DNA from: Candidatus Chloroploca mongolica
Lineage (GTDB): Bacteria > Chloroflexota > Chloroflexia > Chloroflexales > Chloroflexaceae
Reading direction: 5' to 3'
Assembly: GCF_004762035.2 (NCBI RefSeq)
Contig: NZ_SIJK02000034.1
Coordinates: 1-64,000, forward strand
Length of the DNA: 64,000 nt
Below the pieces are notes generated by a model. It made no database searches and was not told where the DNA came from. It worked only from the letters and a program-made list of their open reading frames with translations. This document shows positions 25,601-34,300 of this stretch, piece by piece (the first letter of the stretch is position 1; every line of letters starts with the position of its first letter). Both the position numbers and the translations under genes were made by a program.

Positions 25601-28600
25601 GCGATGTTGTGGGCAATCACATTCGCCTCAAGCACCGTCGGGCGCATCGTCGCCGCACTATAAAAACGAATCCCCGGCACATGAACCGTGGTGACGTGAT
25701 TCAGTTCGACCAGCAGGTCGTACTCCGAGCGTATCGCCGGGCAGTGGATCGCCGTGTTGAAGGGCGCCTGAAACGCTTCACAGCCCAGGTCGGCAATGAT
25801 CGCCCGAACCGTTGCTGGCTCGCCAGCAATGACCACTTCGTCGGGTGTGTTGATGTGGGTCAAGAAGGCGCGCTGCTCGCCACGGAGCCGCACTTCCGCC
25901 TGGGTTGCGTTGACGCGGGCGGTGTAGATGCTCCAGCATGGCTCATCACCCGCCGGATCGAGGCCAAAATAGGCGCGTACGGCCTCGTGGCATCCCGCCA
26001 GTCGTCGCGTAAAGAGTGGCAATTGGCGGAGTTTCGCCAGCGCCGCCTCACTCGCTTGCCACGCCCCCATCGCCCAGAGCATGCTCGCTTCGCCCATGCT
26101 GTAACCAAAGGCTGCGGCAGGGCGGAGCTTGAAATACTCACGCAACACCGTCGTAAAGAGCAGCGTAAAGGCCAGGCTTGTCTGCACCATTCCGGGGGGA
26201 TCGCTGCGCAACACTGCCTTGGCCTGATCGAGCTCGTTTTGTCCAGGGAGGCCCCGGTAGCGCGGGTAGAGGCGTGTCGCACCAATCAGCTCGGGCACAT
26301 CACGCACCAGTGCGCCGAGGCGTTCGTGCAACCCCGGGAAGAGTTGCAACAGATCGCGCCCGAGCCCTGGGTAGGCGCTGAAGGCCCCTGGGTAGACAAA
26401 GGCAACCTCGGCGTGCGGGCCGAGCGGCTGCGGGGTGAAATAGCTGCCGAGCGGCGTTTCCCAGGTTTGCCCGGTCGCAAACGCTTCGGCAAGGCCACGT
26501 TCGGCAAAGCCCACTTCGCGCAGCAACTCGTTGGTTGTGCGCGCCAGCAGGCTCACACTGTAACGGGCCTCGGGACGCGCCTGACTGGTGCGCAAAGCCT
26601 GCTCCGCGATCGCCTCCAGCGCCGTGCCTGCTTCAAGGGTCTGTTTCAGCGCCGCCAGGGCTTCGTGCAGTTCAGTCTGATGATCGCCAACCAGGGGCAC
26701 AAGCCAAATGCGGGTGCGCCGGGCAATAGTTGAAAGCTCGCGCTCACGCGTTCCGTCGGTCGCCTCGACGAGCACCAGATGGCTAGCGCACCCGTCGCTC
26801 CCGCGATGGCTGATCGCAGCGCGCCGTCGTTCTCCAGGCCCGGTGAGCCAGGGGCGCGTTGCTTCGGGCAGATAGAAGGCTGTGGCCGCCAGATGCGCGG
26901 CTGAAGGCAGACTGGCCCCCGTCGTCACCGCCGGCACATAGCGTCCGTGCAGCACAAGTGCCGTGCGGATCAAGGCGACCATGCCACTCACCGCGCCTGT
27001 CTGCCCTACCTGCGCCTGGGCCGAGCCAAGCGCACATAAAGCGTCGTGGCCCGGCCTTGATCCTTGGTAGACCGTGTTTAACCCGTCGAGTTCACTCGCC
27101 GCAAGCTGATGCCCATCCAGGTACCCAATGCTTGCCGGGGTGACATGGGCGGTCTCCAGCGCCAGACGAGCGGCCGTCTCCAGCGCCTGGCGATCTGGCT
27201 CGTGCGGCAAGACCGAGCGGGTGCGCCCGGCGGACGAACTGAGCGCAATCGCCTCGATGGTGGCATAGGCAGGCGCGTGTCCGGCGGCCTCGGCACGTTT
27301 GAGCACCACGGCACCTGCGCCTTCGCCCGGATGCAGTGTCTCGGTAGCGCGTAGCGGATCAAGCAAGATCCGTTCAATTCCTCCCGCCAGATCCACTGCC
27401 GCAACCACGACTGCTGCAAGGTCACCGTCGGCAAGCAGGGTTTGCGCCGTTTCCAGCGCTCGTGTCGCCGAACTCTCGTCAGCCGAGAGGGTGAAGGCCG
27501 GCCCGCTGAGATCCCAGAGCGCCGCGACCCGACAGGCCATGATGTTGCCGATGAAGCTGATATACTGATTGACCTGGGCGCGTGGATGCAGCGCGTCTTT
27601 CAGGCTCGTCGCGAGGTGTTGCGCTTCTTCTGGCGAGAGGTGCAGGCCCATGCGTTCGCAGAGACGCGGCAATTGCCAGGTCAGATCCTGACGCCCGCGC
27701 AATTGATGGATCGCAGCTTCGGCTTCCATTGCGACGATCACCGCGACGTGCGCGCCACGCTCGATCTGGGCATCGCGTAACGCACCATCGGCGACGCGCA
27801 GCAGCAAGAGTTGCTGCGCCAGCGGTTGATCCGTCGCATCGGGCGGAATCTTGGCCCGCAAAAAGTCAAACGCAAAGCCCTGGAGGTACGCGCCGTCTGG
27901 TGCGCTGCCTCCAGGCAAGCCAAAGTGACTCGCCAGGGCCGGATTCGTCTCGTGCGCGTGCCAGCGCTCTGGTGGCAGCGGATATTTCGCTGCTTCGCCC
28001 GCATATGTGCCCTGATCAAAGGCGCTAAGATCTTCGTATGGCCCGAGGCAGACATCCATGCCAATGATTGCCAGAGGCATCTGCGTTGCCTGGCTTTTGT
28101 CGGTCGCTTCCCTCAACCCTTGCCCAGCGGCGGGGGTAAGGTAGGCGGTGTTGGTAACGTGCTCGCCGTTGCCTTCCAGAATGAGATGGGCATTCGTACC
28201 GCCAAACCCAAACGCACTGATGCCCGCCCTCCGCGGCCCGGGTTGCTCCGGCCATGGCGTCAGGCCGCGCACAATGCCTGCACCGCCAACCGTGCCTCCC
28301 TGCGAAACAAGCGGCTCGTTGATGCCGATGGTCGGCGGTAGTTGATTGTGCGCCATGCTCAACACAACCTTGAGCAAGCCCGCCATGCCTGCGGCGGTCA
28401 ACAGGTGCCCAAAATTTGATTTGACCGAGCCAAGCCAGGGCGCGGCCCCATAGGCCCCGAAAAAACGCTCCATGCTGTTGAGTTCAACAATGTCGCCGAC
28501 CGGTGTTCCCGTCGCGTGGCACTCGACATAACGAATGGTTGCTGGCGAGACACCCGCCGAAGCGTAGGCTCGCTCAAAGGCGAGGTGCTGCCCTTTGGGA

Positions 28601-29529
28601 TTGGGCACGAGCAGGTGTTTGCCGGCCCCGTCGTTCGAAAGCCCGATGCCCTGGATGATGCCGTAGATCCGGTCGCCGTCGCGCACGGCATCGGCGTGCC
28701 GTTTGAGCACCACCATGCCCGCGCCCTCGCCCGAGGTCAGGCCCTTCGAGGCGCGGTCAAGCGGGCGACTCGCGCCTCCTTCGGGCGGATAGGCCTGGAA
28801 GATCGAGAAGCCCGTATGCACAAAGAGCGGATCGGCGCAACTCACTGCCCCGGCCAGCATCAGGTCGGCCTGACCCGACGCCAGACAGTCGCAGGCAAAT
28901 TTGAGCGCATAGAGCGACGATGCGCACGCGGCATCAAGCGCGTAGTGAACGCTGCCAAGCCCACAGGCCCGGGCGATCAGACTGGCCGGTTGCCCCGAGA
29001 TGCGCCCGTTCAGCGGGTTGGACGTGCTGCCCTCGGACAACGGCGGCAGTTCGTCCAGTTTCACCGGTCTCCCCCCGAGCGCATCACGCAGCACGTCGGC
29101 AACCGCACTGGTGTAGAGCGGCGCGATCAGCCGGTGCGACGAGTGCGTCGGGAACGACAGGTTGCCCAGGATCACGCCACACCGGGCGAGCTCCGCCTCG
29201 TCACCCAGGTAGCCACTATCGCGTAACGCTTGCCGAGCCACCTCGAGTGACCAGGTGTAGAGCGGATCAAGTCCCTCCAGCATCGCTGCGGGCAGCGCAA
29301 AGCCGTGCGGGTCAAAACTGAAATCACGCACGAAGCCCCCCCGCGCATACGCAAACCCATCGGCATGGTGGCGGGTAGGGTCAAAGAAAAAGGACGGGTC
29401 AACCCCGAGTTCTGTTGCGGTCAGCAGCGATGTTCCATCCACTCCCGCCGCCAACTTGCGCCAGAATGCTTCGGGCGCGGGTGCCCCTGGAAAGAGGCAG
29501 CCCAGACCAATGATCGCAACTGGTTCCAC
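22627..29529 (-). CDS. pfaC: PUFA-type synthase subunit KS-CLF-AT-DH-DH (PfaC/Pfa3-like)
   Basis: 2300 aa from a GTG at 29529 with TGAGGA upstream. KS (1-~450): DAACASSLYALKFA has the active Cys, VECHATGTPVGD and VKSNFGHL the two His. Chain-length factor (~485-925): the Cys position reads SADESSATRAL, so it cannot condense. AT (~1040-1360): FGYSMGEASMLWAMG. Four hot-dog folds follow. Two have the DH His in FFPCHFSDDQVMAG and FFPCHFYSDPVMPG; the other two look inactive. The KS-CLF-AT-DH-DH order is that of myxobacterial Pfa3, here without the acyltransferase tail. Residues ~1420-1455 include a 51-bp tandem repeat. Makes, with its neighbours, a long polyunsaturated or partly reduced acyl chain. 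Confidence 0.9.
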   Translation of the reverse strand: MEPVAIIGLGCLFPGAPAPEAFWRKLAAGVDGTSLLTATELGVDPSFFFDPTRHHADGFAYARGGFVRDFSFDPHGFALPAAMLEGLDPLYTWSLEVARQALRDSGYLGDEAELARCGVILGNLSFPTHSSHRLIAPLYTSAVADVLRDALGGRPVKLDELPPLSEGSTSNPLNGRISGQPASLIARACGLGSVHYALDAACASSLYALKFACDCLASGQADLMLAGAVSCADPLFVHTGFSIFQAYPPEGGASRPLDRASKGLTSGEGAGMVVLKRHADAVRDGDRIYGIIQGIGLSNDGAGKHLLVPNPKGQHLAFERAYASAGVSPATIRYVECHATGTPVGDIVELNSMERFFGAYGAAPWLGSVKSNFGHLLTAAGMAGLLKVVLSMAHNQLPPTIGINEPLVSQGGTVGGAGIVRGLTPWPEQPGPRRAGISAFGFGGTNAHLILEGNGEHVTNTAYLTPAAGQGLREATDKSQATQMPLAIIGMDVCLGPYEDLSAFDQGTYAGEAAKYPLPPERWHAHETNPALASHFGLPGGSAPDGAYLQGFAFDFLRAKIPPDATDQPLAQQLLLLRVADGALRDAQIERGAHVAVIVAMEAEAAIHQLRGRQDLTWQLPRLCERMGLHLSPEEAQHLATSLKDALHPRAQVNQYISFIGNIMACRVAALWDLSGPAFTLSADESSATRALETAQTLLADGDLAAVVVAAVDLAGGIERILLDPLRATETLHPGEGAGAVVLKRAEAAGHAPAYATIEAIALSSSAGRTRSVLPHEPDRQALETAARLALETAHVTPASIGYLDGHQLAASELDGLNTVYQGSRPGHDALCALGSAQAQVGQTGAVSGMVALIRTALVLHGRYVPAVTTGASLPSAAHLAATAFYLPEATRPWLTGPGERRRAAISHRGSDGCASHLVLVEATDGTRERELSTIARRTRIWLVPLVGDHQTELHEALAALKQTLEAGTALEAIAEQALRTSQARPEARYSVSLLARTTNELLREVGFAERGLAEAFATGQTWETPLGSYFTPQPLGPHAEVAFVYPGAFSAYPGLGRDLLQLFPGLHERLGALVRDVPELIGATRLYPRYRGLPGQNELDQAKAVLRSDPPGMVQTSLAFTLLFTTVLREYFKLRPAAAFGYSMGEASMLWAMGAWQASEAALAKLRQLPLFTRRLAGCHEAVRAYFGLDPAGDEPCWSIYTARVNATQAEVRLRGEQRAFLTHINTPDEVVIAGEPATVRAIIADLGCEAFQAPFNTAIHCPAIRSEYDLLVELNHVTTVHVPGIRFYSAATMRPTVLEANVIAHNIARATCEPVDFPRLVRQVYADGARIFIEAGPANACSRWIGTILAGQPHLAVAVNRQGSDDATNLLTLLARLQSQRVALDLTPLLPVRRDEVAGRSLVKWIALGGKGVRGVVPEFFNAEAQGRRGAEDDPEVFNAEAQGRGGAEDEHVNVIERHQAWLAERHALLRAYGERLSRQPDATPPLSVTPSENGVVAAEEAKPAVPVIWDEAALLEFAGGSIAKVFGPAYASIDQYHRRVRLPLPPYLLVSRVTQLEATCGSFQPSKITTEYDIPPDAWYSVDGQAPTAVAVESGQCDLLLISYLGIDFECRGERVYRLLDCTLTFLDDLPKEGETLRYDISINSFARSGDTLLFFFSYECFVGTRMVLKMDGGCAGFFTDSELDHGRGVVDSKEDLEQRRQAVKQIFVPPLQSSRRSLSEGDLDQLIAGNLEACFGPSYAQGGRNASLRLPIRQMLMLSRIASIDPHGGDWGLGLVIGEQDLTPESWFFPCHFSDDQVMAGSLMAEGCSQLLQIYMLFLGLQTYTFDARFQPVPEVAQVVRCRGQVTPITSTLIYRMEVTALGVEPEPYAYANIDVILEGRIVVRFKDLALKLAEKNPRLTPPRIAEHPAHNEPVAYNETHLQNFTTGSMVACFGPDYAIFEGRRTPRNPNGDLQLLSRIVQLEGQRGELRDGASLIGEYDVPINPWFYHRNSYPTTPYSVLMEIGLQPCGFLTTALGSTLSDPEQDFYFRNLDGSGHLLREVDLRGKRITSRATLRKSNAIAGIIIQTFEFGLSVDGSDFYVGDAAFGFFSKSVLANQTGLDGGKTTHPWYVTSGNEARCTELDLRGDRHPLFTAPPGRPHERLAGGQLNLLDRVLVMPEGGTHGAGYIYGEKRVDPTSWFFPCHFYSDPVMPGSLGVEAIIEAVQAYALFYGLGRELPAPHFAPAIDQRTVWKYRGQIIPATGLMSLEAHITRIERRGPAIVIVANASLWRDGLRIYEVKDLGIAINAATGSEQ
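25173..25272 (-). repeat. 51-bp tandem repeat inside the PKS gene (NAEAQGRGGAE linker)
   Basis: catcctccgcgcc...ctgcgttaaaaac occurs from 25173 and again from 25224, period 51 bp (17 codons), so the frame is kept. On the coding strand each unit reads FNAEAQGR-GAED, the translation of a dispersed ctctgcgttaaa-type repeat common in several phyla. It lies in the linker between AT and DH, where an insertion is tolerated. Confidence 0.8.
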
Positions 29530-29565
29530 GTTAGATCCTCACTGCACCTTGGCAAAACAAGACTC

Positions 29566-31305
29566 CTACTCTTTGCGCAAGGCAAAGAGGCGGTCGAGTT
29601 GATGACTCACGGCAAATTCGGCCCCGTGCATCGCAAGCAGCACCTGCCCAGCGGCATCAAAGGCGGTGATGTCGGCACTCAGGCGCAATTCGTTGCTCGC
29701 AGAGGGTGTCAGGGTTAGATAGAACGGCTGCTCAAACGCAAGCGGCCGGTAGTGTGCAAGCCTGGCCCAGCCGAGCGGCAGGCTGGCCGCATTGTGGCGC
29801 TGGCGAATCCAGACCAACCCGGCCTGCAAGAGCGCGTCCGCGACGTAGGCGTTGAAGGTTTCGGCGCGAAACTGGCCCTGCGCCGCCAGACTCACCGCAG
29901 GCAACTGGCACCGCAGCACGAGCCGGTCATCGTTTTGCGGCACGACGCATTGGATGCTCTGCAGCAATGGCCCGTGAAAGAGCGTGCCATCGCGATAGAG
30001 CCGTGCGCCGTCAATGCACGTATCTTCCCCAGGCCCAACCACTCCCGGTTCCGGGGGGGCAAGCTGTTTTCGCCCAAGTTCGATGGTCGCACGATAGTGA
30101 AACCGTGGTTTGCCTGCGCTTGTCTTGCTCGCGATCACGGCATCTAGCCGCAACACACCCTCGGTTTCATCCTTGAATGTTTCACGCAACTCAAGTTGAT
30201 ACGCGGGGGCGAGGTGCTCATCAAAGATAATGCCTTTCAAGACCTGGAAGGCGTCGCACCGGCGCAGATGGTAGCCGGGGTAGAGTTGCGCACAGCCATC
30301 GCTCATCCAACTTGCTGCAGCAGTGGCTGGCAGCACAGCGTGCAGGCCGATCATATGGTCGCGCAGGAAGGGATTCGCTGTTTCGGTCAACTGCCTGTGC
30401 AGGCGATAGGTCCGCAGCGTTTGATCAAGCGGAGCCGGTGCCGGCAACATCGGGCTGCCCACCAGCAGTTGCACCGTCGCCTCGGGTCGGGCCAGTTGCT
30501 CAACAAGTACCGCGACGCCGCCATCAACGGGAATCACCGCGATCTGCCGTTGCGCAAAGAGCGCTTTGATCGCCGGTGTTACCATGCCCCCGTCCCACGG
30601 CCCCCAGTTGAGCGACAGCACCCGGCACGCTGGATGATCGCGTTGCAACTGGTAGGCCGCCTTATTGAGGATCTCGTTGGCGAGCGCATAATCGGTCTGG
30701 CCAAGGTTGCCAAAGAAGCCAGCCCCCGAAGAGAAGAGCACAAGGTAGCGCAGTTGGGCTGGCGGAAGAACGGTGAGCAGACTCTGCAACCCCATGATTT
30801 TGGGGCCATAGACGGCGTCAAAGTCGGCCCCGGTCTTTTGCTCGATGCGTTTATCGGCGAGTGCGCCGGCCCCGTGGATGAGCCCGGTGATGCTCGCAGG
30901 ATCGACGCCCGCCTGACGCAGTGCCGCTCGTAGGCCCTCGTGATCAGTGACATCGGCGCTCACATAGACTGCCGTGCCACCTGTCGCACGGATAGCCTGC
31001 AACGTCGCTTCGATCTCTTCGCACGCCCTGATCTCCCGCCAGATCCGCTGGATCGTCGCTGGCAACGCGCGTTCACCCTGCTTGGTCAGCAGATGCGCAA
31101 TGCGTTGCTTGAGCGTCGCGTCGTCCATCCCCGGCTCAACCCAGGCGGGCACCGGCGTGAGCGTCGTACGCCCAAGCAACACAAACTGGCACCGAAAGCG
31201 GTGTGCCATCCCGATGACACATGCCGCCGTAATGCCCCGCGCCCCACCGCTGACCAGAAAGGTTGTTGTTGAGTCAATTGGCACACTTGTTACTGTGTCA
31301 ATCAT
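29566..31305 (-). CDS. PUFA-type synthase KR-DH subunit (second half of PfaA)
   Basis: 579 aa from the ATG at 31305, overlapping the stop of the upstream gene; a GTG at 31308 is the alternative start. Residues ~12-270 are the catalytic half of a ketoreductase: FLVSGGARGITAACV binds NADPH, SADVTD, GLIHGAGALADKRI, LVLFSSGAGFFGNLGQTDYA with Ser/Tyr and NWGPWDGGM. From ~300 a PfaA-type DH-like hot-dog starts: NPFLRDHMIGLHAVLPATAA holds the His. In ordinary PfaA, KR and DH follow the ACPs in one chain. Here the structural half of KR ends the previous protein, so the two proteins must associate. The gap of 36 bp to the next gene carries its ribosome site. Confidence 0.88.
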   Translation of the reverse strand: MIDTVTSVPIDSTTTFLVSGGARGITAACVIGMAHRFRCQFVLLGRTTLTPVPAWVEPGMDDATLKQRIAHLLTKQGERALPATIQRIWREIRACEEIEATLQAIRATGGTAVYVSADVTDHEGLRAALRQAGVDPASITGLIHGAGALADKRIEQKTGADFDAVYGPKIMGLQSLLTVLPPAQLRYLVLFSSGAGFFGNLGQTDYALANEILNKAAYQLQRDHPACRVLSLNWGPWDGGMVTPAIKALFAQRQIAVIPVDGGVAVLVEQLARPEATVQLLVGSPMLPAPAPLDQTLRTYRLHRQLTETANPFLRDHMIGLHAVLPATAAASWMSDGCAQLYPGYHLRRCDAFQVLKGIIFDEHLAPAYQLELRETFKDETEGVLRLDAVIASKTSAGKPRFHYRATIELGRKQLAPPEPGVVGPGEDTCIDGARLYRDGTLFHGPLLQSIQCVVPQNDDRLVLRCQLPAVSLAAQGQFRAETFNAYVADALLQAGLVWIRQRHNAASLPLGWARLAHYRPLAFEQPFYLTLTPSASNELRLSADITAFDAAGQVLLAMHGAEFAVSHQLDRLFALRKE

Positions 31306-34300
31306 CACACATCACCTATGGGAAGATCGGCCCCAAGGGTGACCCGGCCCTGATACCCATACCCAACCTCAACAAGACGCTGATCGGGATCATGCATCTC
31401 GCCGAGCACGAGGCCAACGATCTGTTCGGCTTCGTAGGCCGGATGCACGTCCAATGCTCGACAAAAGACCGTCGGCCACTCTTGCCGCAGGCTCTTGACC
31501 AGCCCAAAGAGACCACCACCGACCGGACTGATCGGCTGGCGCATACTGGTGCCCAGTTCACCATCAAGTCTCGTCAGTGTCACAAAGAAGGCCCGGCTTG
31601 CCTGACTTGCTGCGACCAACGAGGCTTTGAGTTGCCCGGCGGCCAGGAAGACGTGGCGCACAAGCTGATGCTCAATTGCACTGAAGAGTTGCCCAGTGGC
31701 CAGTGGTTGCTCGGCCTGCGGATGCAGGTGGATCAGACCGCAGATCGGTCCATAACTCTCGGCCAGCGCATGCAGGGTCTGGTTCAGGTGCGCTTCACTC
31801 ATATCGGGCAGCACGACCCGCGCAATGCCACGCGGCAGTGGCGCATGCGTACCTGCAACTGCCGTCGGGAGCCGTAGCACCACCGGTTGCCATCCACGCT
31901 CGGCCAGGGCTTGCGCCAGCATCCCCGGCACACTGCTGCCATCATCCGTAATCACACAACTCCAGCCATCCACCGGGGCTAGCTCGAGCATATCAGGCAT
32001 CGGCAGCTGTACCAACCGTGGCGGCGCAGAGGGTACCGTCGGCACAGGCGCAGGCACCGCGCTGAGGGCCGGGGCGGGCAGCGCACTCCCTCCCCCCGCG
32101 TGGGGGAGGGCCGGGGTGGGGGGCGTACTCCCATTCACCGTCTGATGCAGGTGCTCAACCACCTGCCCAAGGGTGCGCAACTCAGCAAGCTCCTCAGGTG
32201 CGAGGCGCGGCAGCGCAAACCGGCTCTGCATCGTGCCAAGAATATCAACCCGCTTAATCGAGTCGATCCCGAGGTCGGACTCCATATCCATCGCGAGTTC
32301 GAGCGTCTCGTAGGGATACCCGGTCTTCTCACTCACGACAGTCAGCAGCCCCTCAATCAGTTCCGGACTAAGCGGCGCAACGGTGCCGCTTGTCCCACTC
32401 CCTCCCCCCAGTGGAGGGAGGGCCGGGGCGGGGGGCTGGGCAACAGCCGTCGGTGGCGACACCGGCGGCGCAAAGGCCGGCGCAGGGGCAACAGCAGCCG
32501 GGGGCGGCACCGGCGGCGCAAAGGCAGGCGCAGGCAGCGCACTCCCTCCCGCGTGGGGGAGGGCCGGGGTGGGGGGGACACTCCCACGCACCGTCTGATG
32601 CAGGTGCTCAACCACCTGCCCAAGGGTGCGCAACTCGGCAAGCTCCTCAGGCGCCAGGCGCGGCAGCGCAAACCGGTTCTGCATCGTGCCAAGAATATCA
32701 ACCCGCTTAATCGAGTCGATCCCGAGGTCGGACTCCATATCCATCGCGAGTTCGAGCGTCTCGTAGGGATACCCGGTCTTCTCACTCACGACAGTCAGCA
32801 ACCCCTCAATGAGTTCCGGACTGAGCGTCGGTACCGGGTTGCTAGCTCCCTTCTTCGCCTCGGGTGGTGCAACAGCCGTTGGTGGCGACACCGGCGGCGC
32901 AAAGGCCGGCGCAGGGGCAACAGCCGTTGGTGGCGACACCGGCGGTGCAAAGGCCGGCGCAGGGGCAACAGCAGCCGGGGGTGGCACCGGCGGCGCAAAG
33001 GCCGGTGCAGGCAGCGCACTCCCTCCCCCCGCGTGGGGGAGGGCCGGGGTGGGGGGCACCACACTCCCTCCCCCCTGGTGGGGGAGGGCCGGGGTGGGGG
33101 GGACCACACTCCCTCCCCCCGCGTGGGGGAGGGCCGGGGTGGGGGGGACACTCCCACGCGCCGTCTGATGCAGGTGCTCGACAACCTGCCCAAGGGTGCG
33201 CAACTCAGCAAGTTCCTCAGGTGCCAGACGCGGCAGCGCAAACCGGCTCTGCATCGTGCCAAGAATATCAACCCGCTTGATCGAATCAATGCCGAGGTCG
33301 GACTCCATATCCATCGCGAGTTCGAGCGTCTCGTAAGGATACCCGGTCTTCTCACTCACGACAGTCAGCAACCCCTCAATGAGTTCCGGACTAAGCGTCG
33401 GTGCCGGGCTTGCCGCCTTCTTGGCCTCGGGTGCTGCAACAGCCGTTGGTGGCGACACCGGCGGCGTAAAGGCCGGCGCAGGAGCAACAGCCGTCGGTGG
33501 CGGCACTGGCGGCGCAAAGGCCGGCGCAGGAGCAACAGCCGTCGGTGGTGGCACTGGCGGCGCAAAGGCCGGCGCAGGAGCAACAGCCGTCGGTGGTGGC
33601 ACTGGCGGCGCAAAGGCCGGCGCAGGGGCAACCGCAGCCGGTGGCGGCACCGGCGGCGCAAAGGCCGGCGCAGGCAGGGCACTCCCTCCGAGGGCCGGGG
33701 CGGGGAGCACCACACTCCCTCCCCCCGCGTGGGGGAGGGCCGGGGTGGGGGGCGGCGTCCCCGCGTGGGGGAGGGCCGGGGTGGGGGGCACCCCACTCCC
33801 TCCCCCCTGGTGGGGGAGGGCCGGGGTGGGGGGCGGTGCGGGGGGCGGCGCATTGCCGCTTACGTGCTCAATCAGCCCGAGCAATCCGTTCGCATAGGCC
33901 GACTGTTGGGCGAGGAATTGCTCGTGGATGCGCAAGGTTTCACGTTGCATGGCGTGGATCGCCGCGAGATCTTCCTGGGTCTGTGGGGTCTTCTGCTCAG
34001 GTGCCTGGAGCAAGAGCCGGGTGTAATCCAATTGATAGTTGAGAAATTGCTGGTGAACCTGAAGCAGATCGCGTTGATGGTTCAACAAACGTGCCACAAG
34101 ATCGCCAGGGGCAAGCGTGTTTTGTTCGTGCGAACCGTTCTGTGAAAGCGACTGAGGGTTCATCTGTATATCTGTTTGCATTCCTATACCGTTAGGATAA
34201 GCTGATACCGGTTGTTCTGTCTGGAGCAGGGGCTTCGTTGCGGTTGCCTTTTCCGCTGCGACAGGCGTCACGTGGGCAACGGCGTTCTCAAACGCGGTGC

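Noticed and set aside
24856-26733. Plus-strand open frame of 625 codons
   Set aside because: It lies antisense to the KS-CLF-AT-DH gene, which has clear domain motifs. The translation is Arg/Pro-rich with no family features.
32040-33860. CRISPR-like array
   Set aside because: The repeats are in-frame coding units of different lengths, without regular spacers. No cas genes are nearby.
32100-34145. Plus-strand open frame of 681 codons with repeated Arg-rich segments
   Set aside because: Shadow of the ACP/linker repeats on the opposite strand; its repeats merely mirror that gene.
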